The position numbers were made by a program, and so were the translations under genes. Of a stretch of 16,629 nucleotides of DNA, positions 1 to 7,640 are shown piece after piece (position 1 is the first letter of the stretch; every line of letters starts with the position of its first letter). Source of the DNA: Candidatus Woesearchaeota archaeon (GTDB lineage: Archaea > Nanobdellota > Nanobdellia > Woesearchaeales > WALR01). The notes under the pieces were generated by a model, which had not been told where the DNA came from, ran no database searches, and worked only from the letters and a program-made list of their open reading frames with translations. The DNA lies in NCBI GenBank assembly GCA_015522765.1, contig WALR01000109.1, positions 1 to 16,629 of the forward strand, given 5' to 3'.

Positions 1-14
1 AAATTACCCTTAAA

Positions 15-25
15 CAATAAATAAG
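15..25 (+). promoter_or_regulatory. TATA-like element upstream of cbiM
   Basis: The AT-rich stretch CAATAAATAAG is centred about 23 bases before the cbiM ATG, and no Shine-Dalgarno sequence lies between them. This is the spacing expected for an archaeal TATA box serving a leaderless or nearly leaderless transcript. The whole left edge is AT-rich, so the exact box is uncertain. Confidence 0.35.
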
Positions 26-42
26 ACAATAAAAAACCCAAA

Positions 43-801
43 ATGCACATTCATGTCCCAGACGGGGTGTTGCCCCCCTGGTTATGGATTAGCGGATTCC
101 TTATACTTCTCCCATTTCTAGTCATAGCCCTGCTCAAAGCAAAAAAGAACAACGAGAAGATGGTCTTATCAGCAGCAATGGCTTCAGTAATGCTCGTAAT
201 CTTCTCCATCCACATACTCGGAAACCACATGAACTTCACTCCCCTTACAGGAATACTCCTCGGACCCTGGTGGTCGCTTATATCTGTAAGCGCAGTGAAC
301 ATATTCCTCGCGATGATGGGCCATGGCGGAGTAACCGTTGTCGGACTGAACACCCTCCTAAACTGGTCAGAGTCCCTTATTGCATGGGCGCTGTTCTGGG
401 GGCTGATTAAAACAAAGAGGAAAGGAAGCAAAGAAGCACGCTACAGGGCGAGAGAGGTGTACTCGGGCATATCAGCATTTACAGCACTTATGGCCTCCTT
501 CGGCATATTCCTCTTCATAATCAGCCTGGCAAACATGAACCCCTCCTTCCTTTACCATGGGAGCAATGGTAAGATTATAGAATTCCACCTCTTCCATATT
601 CTGCACCTAACCCACGAGAACAATGAGGGCGGTGCATTGCCCACTAATATCCCGGCAACCAGCCAGATATCACTCACTAGATTTGCAGCTATCTCCTTCC
701 CCATAGTTTTAGTGCTTGCAGTAATCGAATCAATTCTAACTATCTACATCGTAAGATATATAGATAAGGTGAAACCAGAGATTGTCAATAAGGAGCTATA
801 A
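43..801 (+). CDS. cbiM: ECF transporter substrate-binding membrane subunit CbiM (cobalt/nickel uptake)
   Basis: This is the metal-specific S component of a group I ECF importer. It binds Co2+ (or Ni2+) at the outer face of the membrane and works with CbiQ and CbiO. The 252-residue protein starts MHIHVPDGVLP, the family's conserved metal-binding N-terminus, in which Met1, His2 and nearby His residues ligate the ion. LGPWW (residues 73-77) and MMGHGGVTVVGLNTLLNW (91-108) are typical CbiM core segments, and about six hydrophobic helices are visible. Between the last helices is a long polar loop (about 163-212) with His172, 182, 185, 188 and 191, the last four spaced every third residue. No CbiN gene is present. 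The start is the first ATG, without an obvious ribosome-binding site. cbiQ begins on the base after its stop codon. Nickel cannot be excluded as substrate, but cobO and a class II reductase in the same window favour cobalt. Confidence 0.9.
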   Translation: MHIHVPDGVLPPWLWISGFLILLPFLVIALLKAKKNNEKMVLSAAMASVMLVIFSIHILGNHMNFTPLTGILLGPWWSLISVSAVNIFLAMMGHGGVTVVGLNTLLNWSESLIAWALFWGLIKTKRKGSKEARYRAREVYSGISAFTALMASFGIFLFIISLANMNPSFLYHGSNGKIIEFHLFHILHLTHENNEGGALPTNIPATSQISLTRFAAISFPIVLVLAVIESILTIYIVRYIDKVKPEIVNKEL

Positions 802-1515
802 ATGCATTCAGATATCTACCTACTGGACTATTATGCAAACACAGGCAACACTATATTTCACCATGCCTCAGCAATCAGCAAACTAGTATTTGTGACCGGC
901 TACCTTCTCCTGATAGTCTTCTCATATTCAATCCCCCTTCTGGCATTCTTCACACTGATGAACATCCTGCTCTGCCTTTTGAGCCGGATAAACCCATCCT
1001 ATCTCTTAAAGCTTGTGCTCTATCCGTTTTACTTCGCCGCCTTCTTCGCCCTCTCCCAGCTGCCAAACTACACCCTCGCCACAGTAACCATTCTTAGGGT
1101 GATTGCAACAGTTACACTCATGGTCTTCCTCATCGCAACCACAAAATACACCTATCTATTCAGCATTTTAGGAAAGCTGTCGCCCACATTTGCGACGGTT
1201 CTCCTTCTCACCTACACCTTCCTATTCATATTTATTGACATGCTTGAATCAATGTGGAATGTCATGAAGATAAGGGGGCATGACTCCGCCTCCTTCACGA
1301 GAAAACTTAAGAACATAGGAAACCTCCTCGCGCTTATTTTCATAAGAACAATAACAGAAGCAGAAAAGATATATAACATAATGGTTATAAGGGGGTTTAA
1401 GGGGAGGATAATGACACTGTCATCTGATGAGCTTGCGCTTAAGAAAAACGATATGTTCCTAATAATGCTTATTGTGATTATTGGAGGAGGAATATGGCTG
1501 AGCAGAATGATATAA
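802..1515 (+). CDS. cbiQ: ECF transporter transmembrane coupling subunit CbiQ
   Basis: This is the T component of the ECF importer, which transmits ATPase movements of CbiO to CbiM in the membrane. The 237-residue protein is mostly hydrophobic helices, plus the two coupling-helix signatures near the C-terminus: IRG at residues 157-159 and IRG at 196-198, both variants of the family's Ala-Arg-Gly motif. The helices between (171-190) and after them complete the EcfT fold. The ATG directly follows the cbiM stop and has AGGAG at 791-795, six bases upstream, so translation is probably coupled. The 3' end overlaps cbiO by 22 bases. Length is close to the family norm of about 230-260. Confidence 0.88.
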   Translation: MHSDIYLLDYYANTGNTIFHHASAISKLVFVTGYLLLIVFSYSIPLLAFFTLMNILLCLLSRINPSYLLKLVLYPFYFAAFFALSQLPNYTLATVTILRVIATVTLMVFLIATTKYTYLFSILGKLSPTFATVLLLTYTFLFIFIDMLESMWNVMKIRGHDSASFTRKLKNIGNLLALIFIRTITEAEKIYNIMVIRGFKGRIMTLSSDELALKKNDMFLIMLIVIIGGGIWLSRMI

Positions 1516-2204
1516 TAAGCAGGAACATTGAGCATTACCACGAAGCTAAAAGGAAATGCCTGACTGGATGCGCTGTAGAGATAGGCTGTCTTAAACACAT
1601 GTATTCAGACGGAACATCGGTGGAGCTATGCGGCGTTCAGCTTTCTATCGAGAAAAAAGAGAGGGTTGTGATAAGCGGGAAGAACGGCTCGGGAAAGAGC
1701 ACCCTTATCCATCACATGATAGGGCTCCTCGTCCCCGTAGAGGGGGATATAAAGGTCATGGGCGTCTCCACAAAATCAAAAAGATTTAAGGAGGTGAGAA
1801 ATGAAATAGGAATTGTCTTTCAGGATGCAGAGCAGCAGCTTATCGCCCCTACAGTCTTTGACGATATCGCATTCACCCCCCTAAACCTGGGGTGGGGCAA
1901 GGAGAAGACCGTGCGAAGGGTGAACAGGGTTATGGAGGATTTAGGGATCACCCATCTAAAGGACAGGGTGCCCCATTACCTAAGTGGGGGGGAGAAAAAA
2001 AAGGTTGCCCTTGCAGGAGCATTGGCTGCCAGCCCTAAACTCCTGCTTTTGGATGAGATATTCTCGAACATCGATGAACAATCAAAGGACAGAATAATCC
2101 AATACCTCATAAAACTTAATAAGGAGGAGGGCATAACCATTGTACTGACCACTCATCAACCTGAGATTTCAAAGATTTTTGCGACGAGGGAGATAAGACT
2201 TTAA
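1494..2204 (+). CDS. cbiO: ECF transporter ATP-binding subunit CbiO
   Basis: This is the ABC ATPase that powers the cobalt importer from the cytoplasmic side. All nucleotide-binding motifs are visible in 236 residues: Walker A GKNGSGKST (62-70), Q-loop Gln110 in VFQDAEQQL, signature LSGGEKKKV (163-171), Walker B LLLLDE (183-188) and H-loop His221. After the Walker B Glu the usual Pro-Thr is replaced by IFSNID. The Walker A lies about 20 residues later than in typical CbiO because of an N-terminal extension with Cys22, Cys26 and Cys32, followed by Cys46. The protein stops soon after the H-loop, so the C-terminal region of longer homologues is missing. The ATG is supported by GGAGGAGG at 1483-1490 and lies inside the end of cbiQ. 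Cobalt rather than nickel is inferred from context. Confidence 0.9.
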   Translation: MAEQNDIISRNIEHYHEAKRKCLTGCAVEIGCLKHMYSDGTSVELCGVQLSIEKKERVVISGKNGSGKSTLIHHMIGLLVPVEGDIKVMGVSTKSKRFKEVRNEIGIVFQDAEQQLIAPTVFDDIAFTPLNLGWGKEKTVRRVNRVMEDLGITHLKDRVPHYLSGGEKKKVALAGALAASPKLLLLDEIFSNIDEQSKDRIIQYLIKLNKEEGITIVLTTHQPEISKIFATREIRL

Positions 2205-2215
2205 AGGTGTCCATT

Positions 2216-2689
2216 ATGCGCGAGCCCGATAAAAAACAGGGAGAATCAAAGGAAAAGAATCCTGTCTCAAAGTTGTCTATTCTGGACTTGCTTAAGAGAA
2301 TTGTAGATGCATCAAAAAACACCCGGGCAGATAAGAAAAGGTTGGGAGAATACAGAAGGGCGATACTTAAAAGAATAAGACTTGTTAATGAACTTCTCGC
2401 TAAGAAGAGGGAGATAAAGGAGAGCGAGATTAAGAGGATAAACCTGACATCTAAGATTCTTGAATTGCTCGAGGACAAGATTAGGAATAAAAGAAGCGAG
2501 TCAAATGTTATCAGGGCGGAAAGAAGGGACACGGAGCTTGTAAAGGAGATTGAGCTGGAAGAGATTGACGAGGCAAGAATAGAGGAGATTAACATTGAAG
2601 AGGAAAGAACCATCAACGAAGTATTTGATAAGTTGAAGAGCATAGAGCACCTCATGGATAAACTCGGCAAAAAGAGAAAGAATGCATAA
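2216..2689 (+). CDS. Small highly charged coiled-coil protein, fourth gene of the cbi operon
   Basis: I do not recognise this protein. It is about 157 residues, rich in Lys, Arg and Glu, with no membrane segment, no Cys and no signal peptide. Heptad-like runs such as LLKRIVDASKNT, LVNELLAKKREIKESEI, ILELLEDKIRN and VFDKLKSIEHLMDKL point to a largely alpha-helical, probably coiled-coil protein. Two starts are possible: GTG at 2207, three bases after the cbiO stop, or ATG at 2216. I chose the ATG because AAGGTG at 2204-2209 then serves as a Shine-Dalgarno site at normal spacing. Same strand and minimal spacing imply co-transcription with cbiMQO. It cannot be CbiN, which is a small membrane protein. 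It may be unrelated to transport. Confidence 0.7.
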   Translation: MREPDKKQGESKEKNPVSKLSILDLLKRIVDASKNTRADKKRLGEYRRAILKRIRLVNELLAKKREIKESEIKRINLTSKILELLEDKIRNKRSESNVIRAERRDTELVKEIELEEIDEARIEEINIEEERTINEVFDKLKSIEHLMDKLGKKRKNA

Positions 2690-2719
2690 TTAAAGTAGTG
2701 GGTTAATCCTGTAAAAAGT

Positions 2720-3916
2720 TCATGCGGCTAAATTCTTCATTTCCATACTGCCAAAGATATTAACGAGTACAGCCACAATCACCGTCGTCAGAGGAACCAT
2801 TGGGGCAAATATGCTTATCATCGTGTTATCCTGAAACACCCCTATCCTTACGGCTATCAGGAGGATAATCATGCTCTCCACATCGAGGCTCAGCATGGAG
2901 CTTGCAGCCACGCCCGGCATTGGCTGCTTGTTCTTCTTGAAGAGGACATAGGAAACAGAGAACTTTATCATCATTATAAGGGTTAAGAGGGTGAGGGATA
3001 TTCCCAGATTATTCCATACGCCGACGAGGTCTATCTCCGCCCCGAACCACGCAAAGAAGAGGGGCACGAAGAAAACAGATGCCAAAGCGTCCACCTGATT
3101 CATGAAGGAGGGCCTCTCGGAATAATTCCCCTTCGCTACAATCACCCCTGCAAGAAAGGCGCCTATTATAGATGTTAAACCGAGAGCGTCACTGAGATAG
3201 GCTAATCCTATAAGGAGAATCAGGGAGATAAAGAGCCTTGCCTGCTCTATATTCAGGTTTATAAGGAATCTAGAAAACTTGGCGAATATGTTTCTTGCGA
3301 TAAGGACTATTATTGCGAATGAAACAAACTTTATGCTGTTGATTAAGAGCGCCCCTTTCCCCCCGCTGAACAGGATAGTTACAACCACCAGTATGAGAAG
3401 CCCAAAGATGATATTTGTTATTGCGGTGTTAAGAATAAGCTTTCCGTAAGGCTTGTCAAATATCTTTTTTGAGAGGAGTATCTTGGCAGGAACTCCGAGG
3501 TCAACAACGCTGTAGGCGAGCGCGGCGAAGAGTGCCTGCGAAAGGCTCAGCTTAAGAAAGAAAAAGAGGAGTACACCTATAAATGTCGCGGTGAAGATTG
3601 TCAGCGCAAAGTAGAGGGGGGTTCTCTCCTCGACTATGCTTCTCAAACGCTTAACCTTCATCCCGCTCATGAATATGATGAGGAGCACCCCTATCTCTGC
3701 AAAGCCCCCTATCAGCTCTGGGTTTATGAGGTTCAGCACCTGCGGCCCGAGTATAACCCCCCCAATCATATAGCCGACGACGCTGTCAAGATGGAGCCTT
3801 GAGAAAAGCTCCCCCAACAAGAAGCACATGGCTAAAACAAGGAGAATAACCAGAAGCATCTCGTCCAGCGGCACATTTACTATGTGCAGAGAGTTCAGGA
3901 AAAATCCCGTGTTCAT
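2720..3916 (-). CDS. CPA2-type cation:proton antiporter (membrane domain only)
   Basis: This is a membrane exchanger of the Kef/NapA class, expected to swap Na+ or K+ for protons. Family landmarks in 398 residues are VVGYMIGGVILGP (46-58), IGVLLIIFMSGM (75-86), SIIGAFLAGVIVA (249-261) and Lys318 in a late helix, and about 12-13 hydrophobic helices are visible. No C-terminal nucleotide-binding (KTN) domain follows. The usual DD or ND ion-binding pair before GL in the fifth helix of the core aligns with Asn168-Ile169 (TAITNIIFGLL), while an Asp is present in the first broken helix (Asp139, in VVDLGVPAKIL). Ion choice and activity are therefore uncertain. The gene lies 41 bases downstream of the 2-oxoacid oxidoreductase beta subunit and may share its transcript. 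The ATG is preceded by GAGAGG about 6 bases upstream. Confidence 0.8.
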   Translation of the reverse strand: MNTGFFLNSLHIVNVPLDEMLLVILLVLAMCFLLGELFSRLHLDSVVGYMIGGVILGPQVLNLINPELIGGFAEIGVLLIIFMSGMKVKRLRSIVEERTPLYFALTIFTATFIGVLLFFFLKLSLSQALFAALAYSVVDLGVPAKILLSKKIFDKPYGKLILNTAITNIIFGLLILVVVTILFSGGKGALLINSIKFVSFAIIVLIARNIFAKFSRFLINLNIEQARLFISLILLIGLAYLSDALGLTSIIGAFLAGVIVAKGNYSERPSFMNQVDALASVFFVPLFFAWFGAEIDLVGVWNNLGISLTLLTLIMMIKFSVSYVLFKKNKQPMPGVAASSMLSLDVESMIILLIAVRIGVFQDNTMISIFAPMVPLTTVIVAVLVNIFGSMEMKNLAA

Positions 3917-3957
3917 TTTTTGCCTCTCATAATTTTTTCCTGGCAGAGGAATAAAAG

Positions 3958-4812
3958 TCAGGCATATCTCTCCATCAATTCCCTCCTTACATCTGCATTA
4001 AGCTCCTGAAGCGCCAGTGGTTTCTTTGCCAGCTGGGGCAGGTCCTGCTCATAACTTTCTCTGTCATCAGTGTAGAATATGCCTATGGGAATCCTCTCCC
4101 CCCACTCATCTGCTTTTCTCCAGGCAGCCTCAACATCCCTCACATTATGTCCTTCTTCCTCGAGTTTGTAAACCCTCTTCTTGTAGAAGTCATATGTGTT
4201 CACCTTGTTGAATACGACACATGGCTGGAGAACATCTATAAGTGAGAAGCCCTTGTGCTTTATTCCGGCTGCAATAATCTTTGAGAGATGCGCAAGGTCC
4301 CCTGCGTATCCCCTAGCGATGAATGAGCCGCCCATAGCGAGCCCCACCTTAAGCGGATTCACCGGAAGCTCAATAACTCCGAAGGGGGTGCTTTTGCTCT
4401 TGAAGCCCTTCTGGCTCGTCGGACTTGTCTGGCCTGTTGTAAGGCTGTATACCATGTTGTTATGGACGATGTAGGTTATATCCGGATTTCTCCGCAGAGA
4501 GTGTATAAAGTGGTTTCCTCCTATACCATAGCCGTCGCCGTCGCCGCCGTTCGCAATAACCGTGAGCCTGTTGTTGGCCAGTTTTATCCCCGTAGCCACA
4601 GGAAGCGGCCTTCCGTGGAGAGTCTCAAATCCGTATGTTTTAAGCCAGTGCACAATCTTGCCGCTGCATCCTATCCCTGAAACAACAACGGTGTTATGGG
4701 GCGGAATATTAAGAGAGACAAGCGCCTGCTTCATTGCCATCAATATCCCGTAGTTCCCGCATCCGGGGCACCAGTTCGGCTTGTCATTCGTCGAGAGGTC
4801 AGCTATTTTCAT
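3958..4812 (-). CDS. 2-oxoacid:ferredoxin oxidoreductase, beta (TPP-binding) subunit
   Basis: This is the thiamine pyrophosphate and 4Fe-4S subunit that decarboxylates a 2-oxoacid with CoA and passes electrons to ferredoxin. In 284 residues the cluster ligands are Cys15 and Cys18 (WCPGCG), Cys49 (GIGCSG) and Cys198 (LQPCVVF), the pattern of two-subunit archaeal enzymes. The Mg-TPP motif is GDGDG at 90-94, followed by NNMVYSLTTGQTSPTS (118-133), where the family usually has DN..YG.T. It overlaps the alpha gene by four bases (ATGA) and has GAGGTGAT before its ATG, so the two subunits are translationally coupled. Specificity is not determined by what I can see: 2-oxoglutarate, pyruvate or broad 2-oxoacid use are all possible. 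The size matches KorB/PorB proteins of about 285-305 residues. Confidence 0.9.
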   Translation of the reverse strand: MKIADLSTNDKPNWCPGCGNYGILMAMKQALVSLNIPPHNTVVVSGIGCSGKIVHWLKTYGFETLHGRPLPVATGIKLANNRLTVIANGGDGDGYGIGGNHFIHSLRRNPDITYIVHNNMVYSLTTGQTSPTSQKGFKSKSTPFGVIELPVNPLKVGLAMGGSFIARGYAGDLAHLSKIIAAGIKHKGFSLIDVLQPCVVFNKVNTYDFYKKRVYKLEEEGHNVRDVEAAWRKADEWGERIPIGIFYTDDRESYEQDLPQLAKKPLALQELNADVRRELMERYA

Positions 4813-6614
4813 TTTGAATCACCTCTTATTATTCTCAGCACATCCTCCTTTATTTCCTCAGGGAAGAACGGCCGCCCGTCATACTTGAGTATCCTGTCCT
4901 TAATGTATACTCCTGTCTTTTCCCTTATCACAGATGCAAATTGCCCTGTCGCATTATTCTCCGCTATAATCAGCCTGTTCCTCCTGGAAATTTTCATGAG
5001 CGGCTCCTCCCTGAAGGGAAGGATGTAGATATAGTGGAGCAGGTTAATTAGAACTCCCTCTTTCTTAAGCAGCTTCATCGCTTCAAGTATTGCTCCCTTC
5101 GGCGTTCCCCATGTAACAATTGTTATCTTCGCCCTCTTATTGCCATAAAGCATGGGCTCCGGAAGCCTCTTCTTAAGGTATTCCAGCTTCCTCATCCTCT
5201 TGTCAACCATCGCAGTCCTCTCCCTGCTGTCCTCTGTGAAGTGGCCCGTCTCGTCATGCTCATAGCTGGTTACATGATGAACACCCCCCTTCATCCCAGG
5301 AATCACCCTCCTTGAAACCCCTGTTGGCGTTATCTCATATCTGTTGTACTCCTTCAGGGCGTTGAGCTCCTTCTGAGAGAGGAGCTTCCCCCGTCTTATT
5401 TTTACGCGGGATGTCCTGAACGGATTAACGGATTTATGGCTCTCAGATAGGTACTTGTCTAGGAGAACAATGACTGGGAGCTGGTACTCCTCAGAGTAGT
5501 TGAACGCCTCTCCTATCTTATAGAATGCCTCCTCGACATCGCCAGGTGCAAGCACAACCCTGGGGAAGTCCCCCTGGCTCGCGTGCATCACGAATCTCAG
5601 GTCGCCCTGCTCGGTGAATGTGGGCATCCCTGTGCTTGGGCCGACCCTCTGGCTCACAACCGCGACGACAGGAACCTCTGAGCAGCCTGCCATTCCAAGC
5701 GCCTCTGTCATAAGTGCAAATCCGCCTCCGCTTGTCCCTACCATAGCCCTTACTCCTGCAAAGCCCGCGCCTATCGCCATGTTCATCGCCGCAAGCTCGT
5801 CCTCTGTGTGCTTCACCACTAAACTGTACTTTCTCTCGAGGGCGGCGAGTGTATGAAGGATTGACGACGCAGGAGTCATCGGATAGGCGGCATACAATTT
5901 CATGCCTGCCTGCACCGCCCCCATCGCCGTAGCATCATTGCCTGTTAAGAGTATCCTTTTCTTCTTTCCATTCTTATCGTTAACAAGGGGGACAAGCCGC
6001 ACTGCATAGTCAGTGATTTCTTCCTTGGCATACTTCTCCGCGAGCTTATACCCCCTCATAGCCGCATGTATATTAGAGGATATCACCCTGCTTCCTTTCT
6101 TCCTGAAGAAATCCCTCAGCACAGCATTTAACACTGTTATGGGGAATGCTGTTATTGCAAGCGAAGCCGCTATCGCTACAACATTCCTCATAAGAATATT
6201 CCCCTCTTCTTCAGCTATCTTAACAAGGGGGAATGGGAAGAGTCTTATGTCGCCTCTCTTTTTAATCAGTGTTTTTATTTTACTAACCGGCGCGGTTGTC
6301 TCTTCGTATATTATTATTCCCCCTTTTCTCATCTCCCTGAAGTTCTTTGTTATAGTTGCCTCGTCAAGTGCAACGAGTATATCAAGCTGCCTGACTGCCG
6401 AGTGTATCTCCTCGTCTGATGCCCTCACCTGATAGGTATTGTGGCCGCCGCGGATTAAGCTTGGATACTCGTCTGTGTCAAACACCCATAATCCTGCGCG
6501 CATAAGCGCCTTGCTCATTATCTCTCCGCTCGCCTTTATGCCGAATCCAGCAGGCCCGCCTATCTTCCAGGAGAAGCTGTTGATTATCTCTCCTTTCTTC
6601 TTTTTTCCTGTCAT
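4809..6614 (-). CDS. 2-oxoacid:ferredoxin oxidoreductase, fused gamma/alpha subunit
   Basis: This is the large subunit of the two-subunit enzyme, carrying the CoA-related gamma domain and the pyrimidine-binding and transketolase-like alpha domains. Residues about 13-200 are the gamma domain (WKIGGPAGFGIKASG at 16-30, then DEYPSLIRGGHN at 48-59). After a linker near 210-220 the alpha domain starts with LLTGNDATAMGAV and contains YPMTPASS (244-251), the family's YPITPSS substrate motif. The C-terminal third (about 490-600) is the transketolase C-like domain. At 601 residues it is near the usual 580-630. The start is ATG 6614 with GGGTGAT just upstream. The upstream 165-base gap carries TATA-like sequences and an inverted repeat. 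Electrons probably go to a small ferredoxin such as the one at 10184-10438. Confidence 0.9.
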   Translation of the reverse strand: MTGKKKKGEIINSFSWKIGGPAGFGIKASGEIMSKALMRAGLWVFDTDEYPSLIRGGHNTYQVRASDEEIHSAVRQLDILVALDEATITKNFREMRKGGIIIYEETTAPVSKIKTLIKKRGDIRLFPFPLVKIAEEEGNILMRNVVAIAASLAITAFPITVLNAVLRDFFRKKGSRVISSNIHAAMRGYKLAEKYAKEEITDYAVRLVPLVNDKNGKKKRILLTGNDATAMGAVQAGMKLYAAYPMTPASSILHTLAALERKYSLVVKHTEDELAAMNMAIGAGFAGVRAMVGTSGGGFALMTEALGMAGCSEVPVVAVVSQRVGPSTGMPTFTEQGDLRFVMHASQGDFPRVVLAPGDVEEAFYKIGEAFNYSEEYQLPVIVLLDKYLSESHKSVNPFRTSRVKIRRGKLLSQKELNALKEYNRYEITPTGVSRRVIPGMKGGVHHVTSYEHDETGHFTEDSRERTAMVDKRMRKLEYLKKRLPEPMLYGNKRAKITIVTWGTPKGAILEAMKLLKKEGVLINLLHYIYILPFREEPLMKISRRNRLIIAENNATGQFASVIREKTGVYIKDRILKYDGRPFFPEEIKEDVLRIIRGDSK

Positions 6615-6629
6615 TTAAATCACCCTTTT

Positions 6630-6677
6630 ATATCAAATCGCTATTTTCATCACACTATTAAAGCAGAAATTTGATAT
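6630..6677. repeat. 9-bp perfect inverted repeat in the promoter region of the 2-oxoacid oxidoreductase operon
   Basis: ATATCAAAT at 6630-6638 is the exact reverse complement of ATTTGATAT at 6669-6677, with 30 bases between. A TATA-like sequence of the minus strand (CTTTAATAG, about 6656-6664) sits inside the spacer, so a dimeric or looping regulator could control access to the promoter. The whole 6615-6779 gap is AT-rich, so chance occurrence is possible. Confidence 0.4.
6655..6664 (-). promoter_or_regulatory. Candidate TATA box for the 2-oxoacid oxidoreductase operon
   Basis: On the minus strand, CTTTAATAG would place transcription start about 20 bases before the ATG at 6614, leaving room for the GGGTGAT ribosome-binding site. 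A second candidate, GATATAAAAGG at about 6626-6636, is only about 20 bases from the ATG and overlaps the inverted repeat. I cannot decide between them from sequence. Confidence 0.3.
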
Positions 6678-6779
6678 TAAACTCTCAGAAAAGCCAATTA
6701 AATTATCTAAACGCATTACAGCCACCTCTTTTATTGCTCATGAATAATGGTTATTTTTAAGTTTATTGTTTACGGGCAT

Positions 6780-7631
6780 TCATAAAGAAGAGTAAACCTC
6801 CTTCATTAAAAGGGCATCCTTCTCTATTATCGGGCTCTCCGAGATTACCACTCCTCTCGCCTTAAAATCCTTCAGCGCCTTGAGAACCGCCCTGTAATTA
6901 AAGTCTGACTCTTCAAGCGGGAGATGGTATCGCTCCCCCTTGTCAGAGTAGGCTATCCCTGACATGTGGATGTGCATTCTTTGAAGAGCCTCCCTGCCGA
7001 GGCGCTCCTCAACACTTGAGAGTATCTCTGAGAACTGCTCGTAACTATTTATCTTGCCCGCACTCCTCGCGTACAGGTGGGCGAAGTCTATGCAGGGGAG
7101 GACCTGCTCGACCTCCTCGCTTAACCTTATTATCTCATGAATATCCCCGAATTGAACCGGCTTTCCAGTGGTTTCCGGCCTCACCCATATCTTCCTCCCC
7201 TCATCCTTAAGGACTTTTACTATGCTCTTCAGGGTGTTCCTTACTCTCGCATAAACAGGCTCCTTTTCCATCCCGAGATAATAGGCTGCGTGGAATGTCA
7301 TGCTGAACGCCCCTGAGTCATCAGCCCTCCTCGCCGCGTTCAACACGCGCTGGATGCTCGCCGCCTCCTTCTCCTCCTCTCTCGCGTTAAGGTTTATGTA
7401 GTACTGGCCGTGGCATGTCAACGCCACATCAGAGGATTTCGAGGCGTTTTTAACAGCCGGGGCAGTCTCGGCAGAGATGTTTATCCGCCTGACGAATTCC
7501 AGCTCCATCGCCTCTAAGCCGAGCTCGTCCACCTTCAAGACGCCCTCTGTTATGGGCAGCCCCTTCGCGTATATTGGTATGCCCGCTGTCCCGAACCTCA
7601 ACTTTTTGAATGGCTTCTCGATTCCTTCCAT
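6780..7631 (-). CDS. nfo: Endonuclease IV family protein (AP endonuclease 2, TIM barrel)
   Basis: Endonuclease IV cuts DNA at abasic sites using three metal ions in base excision repair. The 283-residue protein has the family's metal ligands in order: His74 (CHGQYYINL), His114 (FHAAYYLG), Glu153 (RPETTGK), Asp182 and His185 (CIDFAHLYAR), His222 (HIHMSG), His236 (KGERYHLPL) and Glu265 (ISESP). The Asp two residues before the late His in the bacterial enzyme (D-x-H) is Arg here; I believe archaeal relatives share the KGE..H form. Start: ATG 7631 is preferred over GTG 7640 because AGGTGA then sits five bases upstream as a Shine-Dalgarno site. It follows the flavin reductase gene by only nine bases, so it is the last gene of that operon. 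A related TIM-barrel hydrolase or isomerase is a less likely alternative. Confidence 0.85.
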   Translation of the reverse strand: MEGIEKPFKKLRFGTAGIPIYAKGLPITEGVLKVDELGLEAMELEFVRRINISAETAPAVKNASKSSDVALTCHGQYYINLNAREEEKEAASIQRVLNAARRADDSGAFSMTFHAAYYLGMEKEPVYARVRNTLKSIVKVLKDEGRKIWVRPETTGKPVQFGDIHEIIRLSEEVEQVLPCIDFAHLYARSAGKINSYEQFSEILSSVEERLGREALQRMHIHMSGIAYSDKGERYHLPLEESDFNYRAVLKALKDFKARGVVISESPIIEKDALLMKEVYSSL

Positions 7632-7640
7632 TTCAGTCAC

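Noticed and set aside
51..431. Minus-strand open frame opposite cbiM, and similar long open frames opposite the oxidoreductase, reductase and GTPase genes
   Set aside because: These are low-complexity shadows of well-supported genes, with no ribosome-binding site and no family resemblance.
2690..2719. Terminator between the cbi operon and the antiporter gene
   Set aside because: Only a five-T run on the minus strand follows the antiporter stop, and there is no hairpin; this is too little to call.
4535..4555. Short GCC/GTC-type repeat (GCCGTCGCCGTCGCCGCC)
   Set aside because: It encodes the GDGDG thiamine pyrophosphate motif of the beta subunit on the minus strand and needs no separate explanation.
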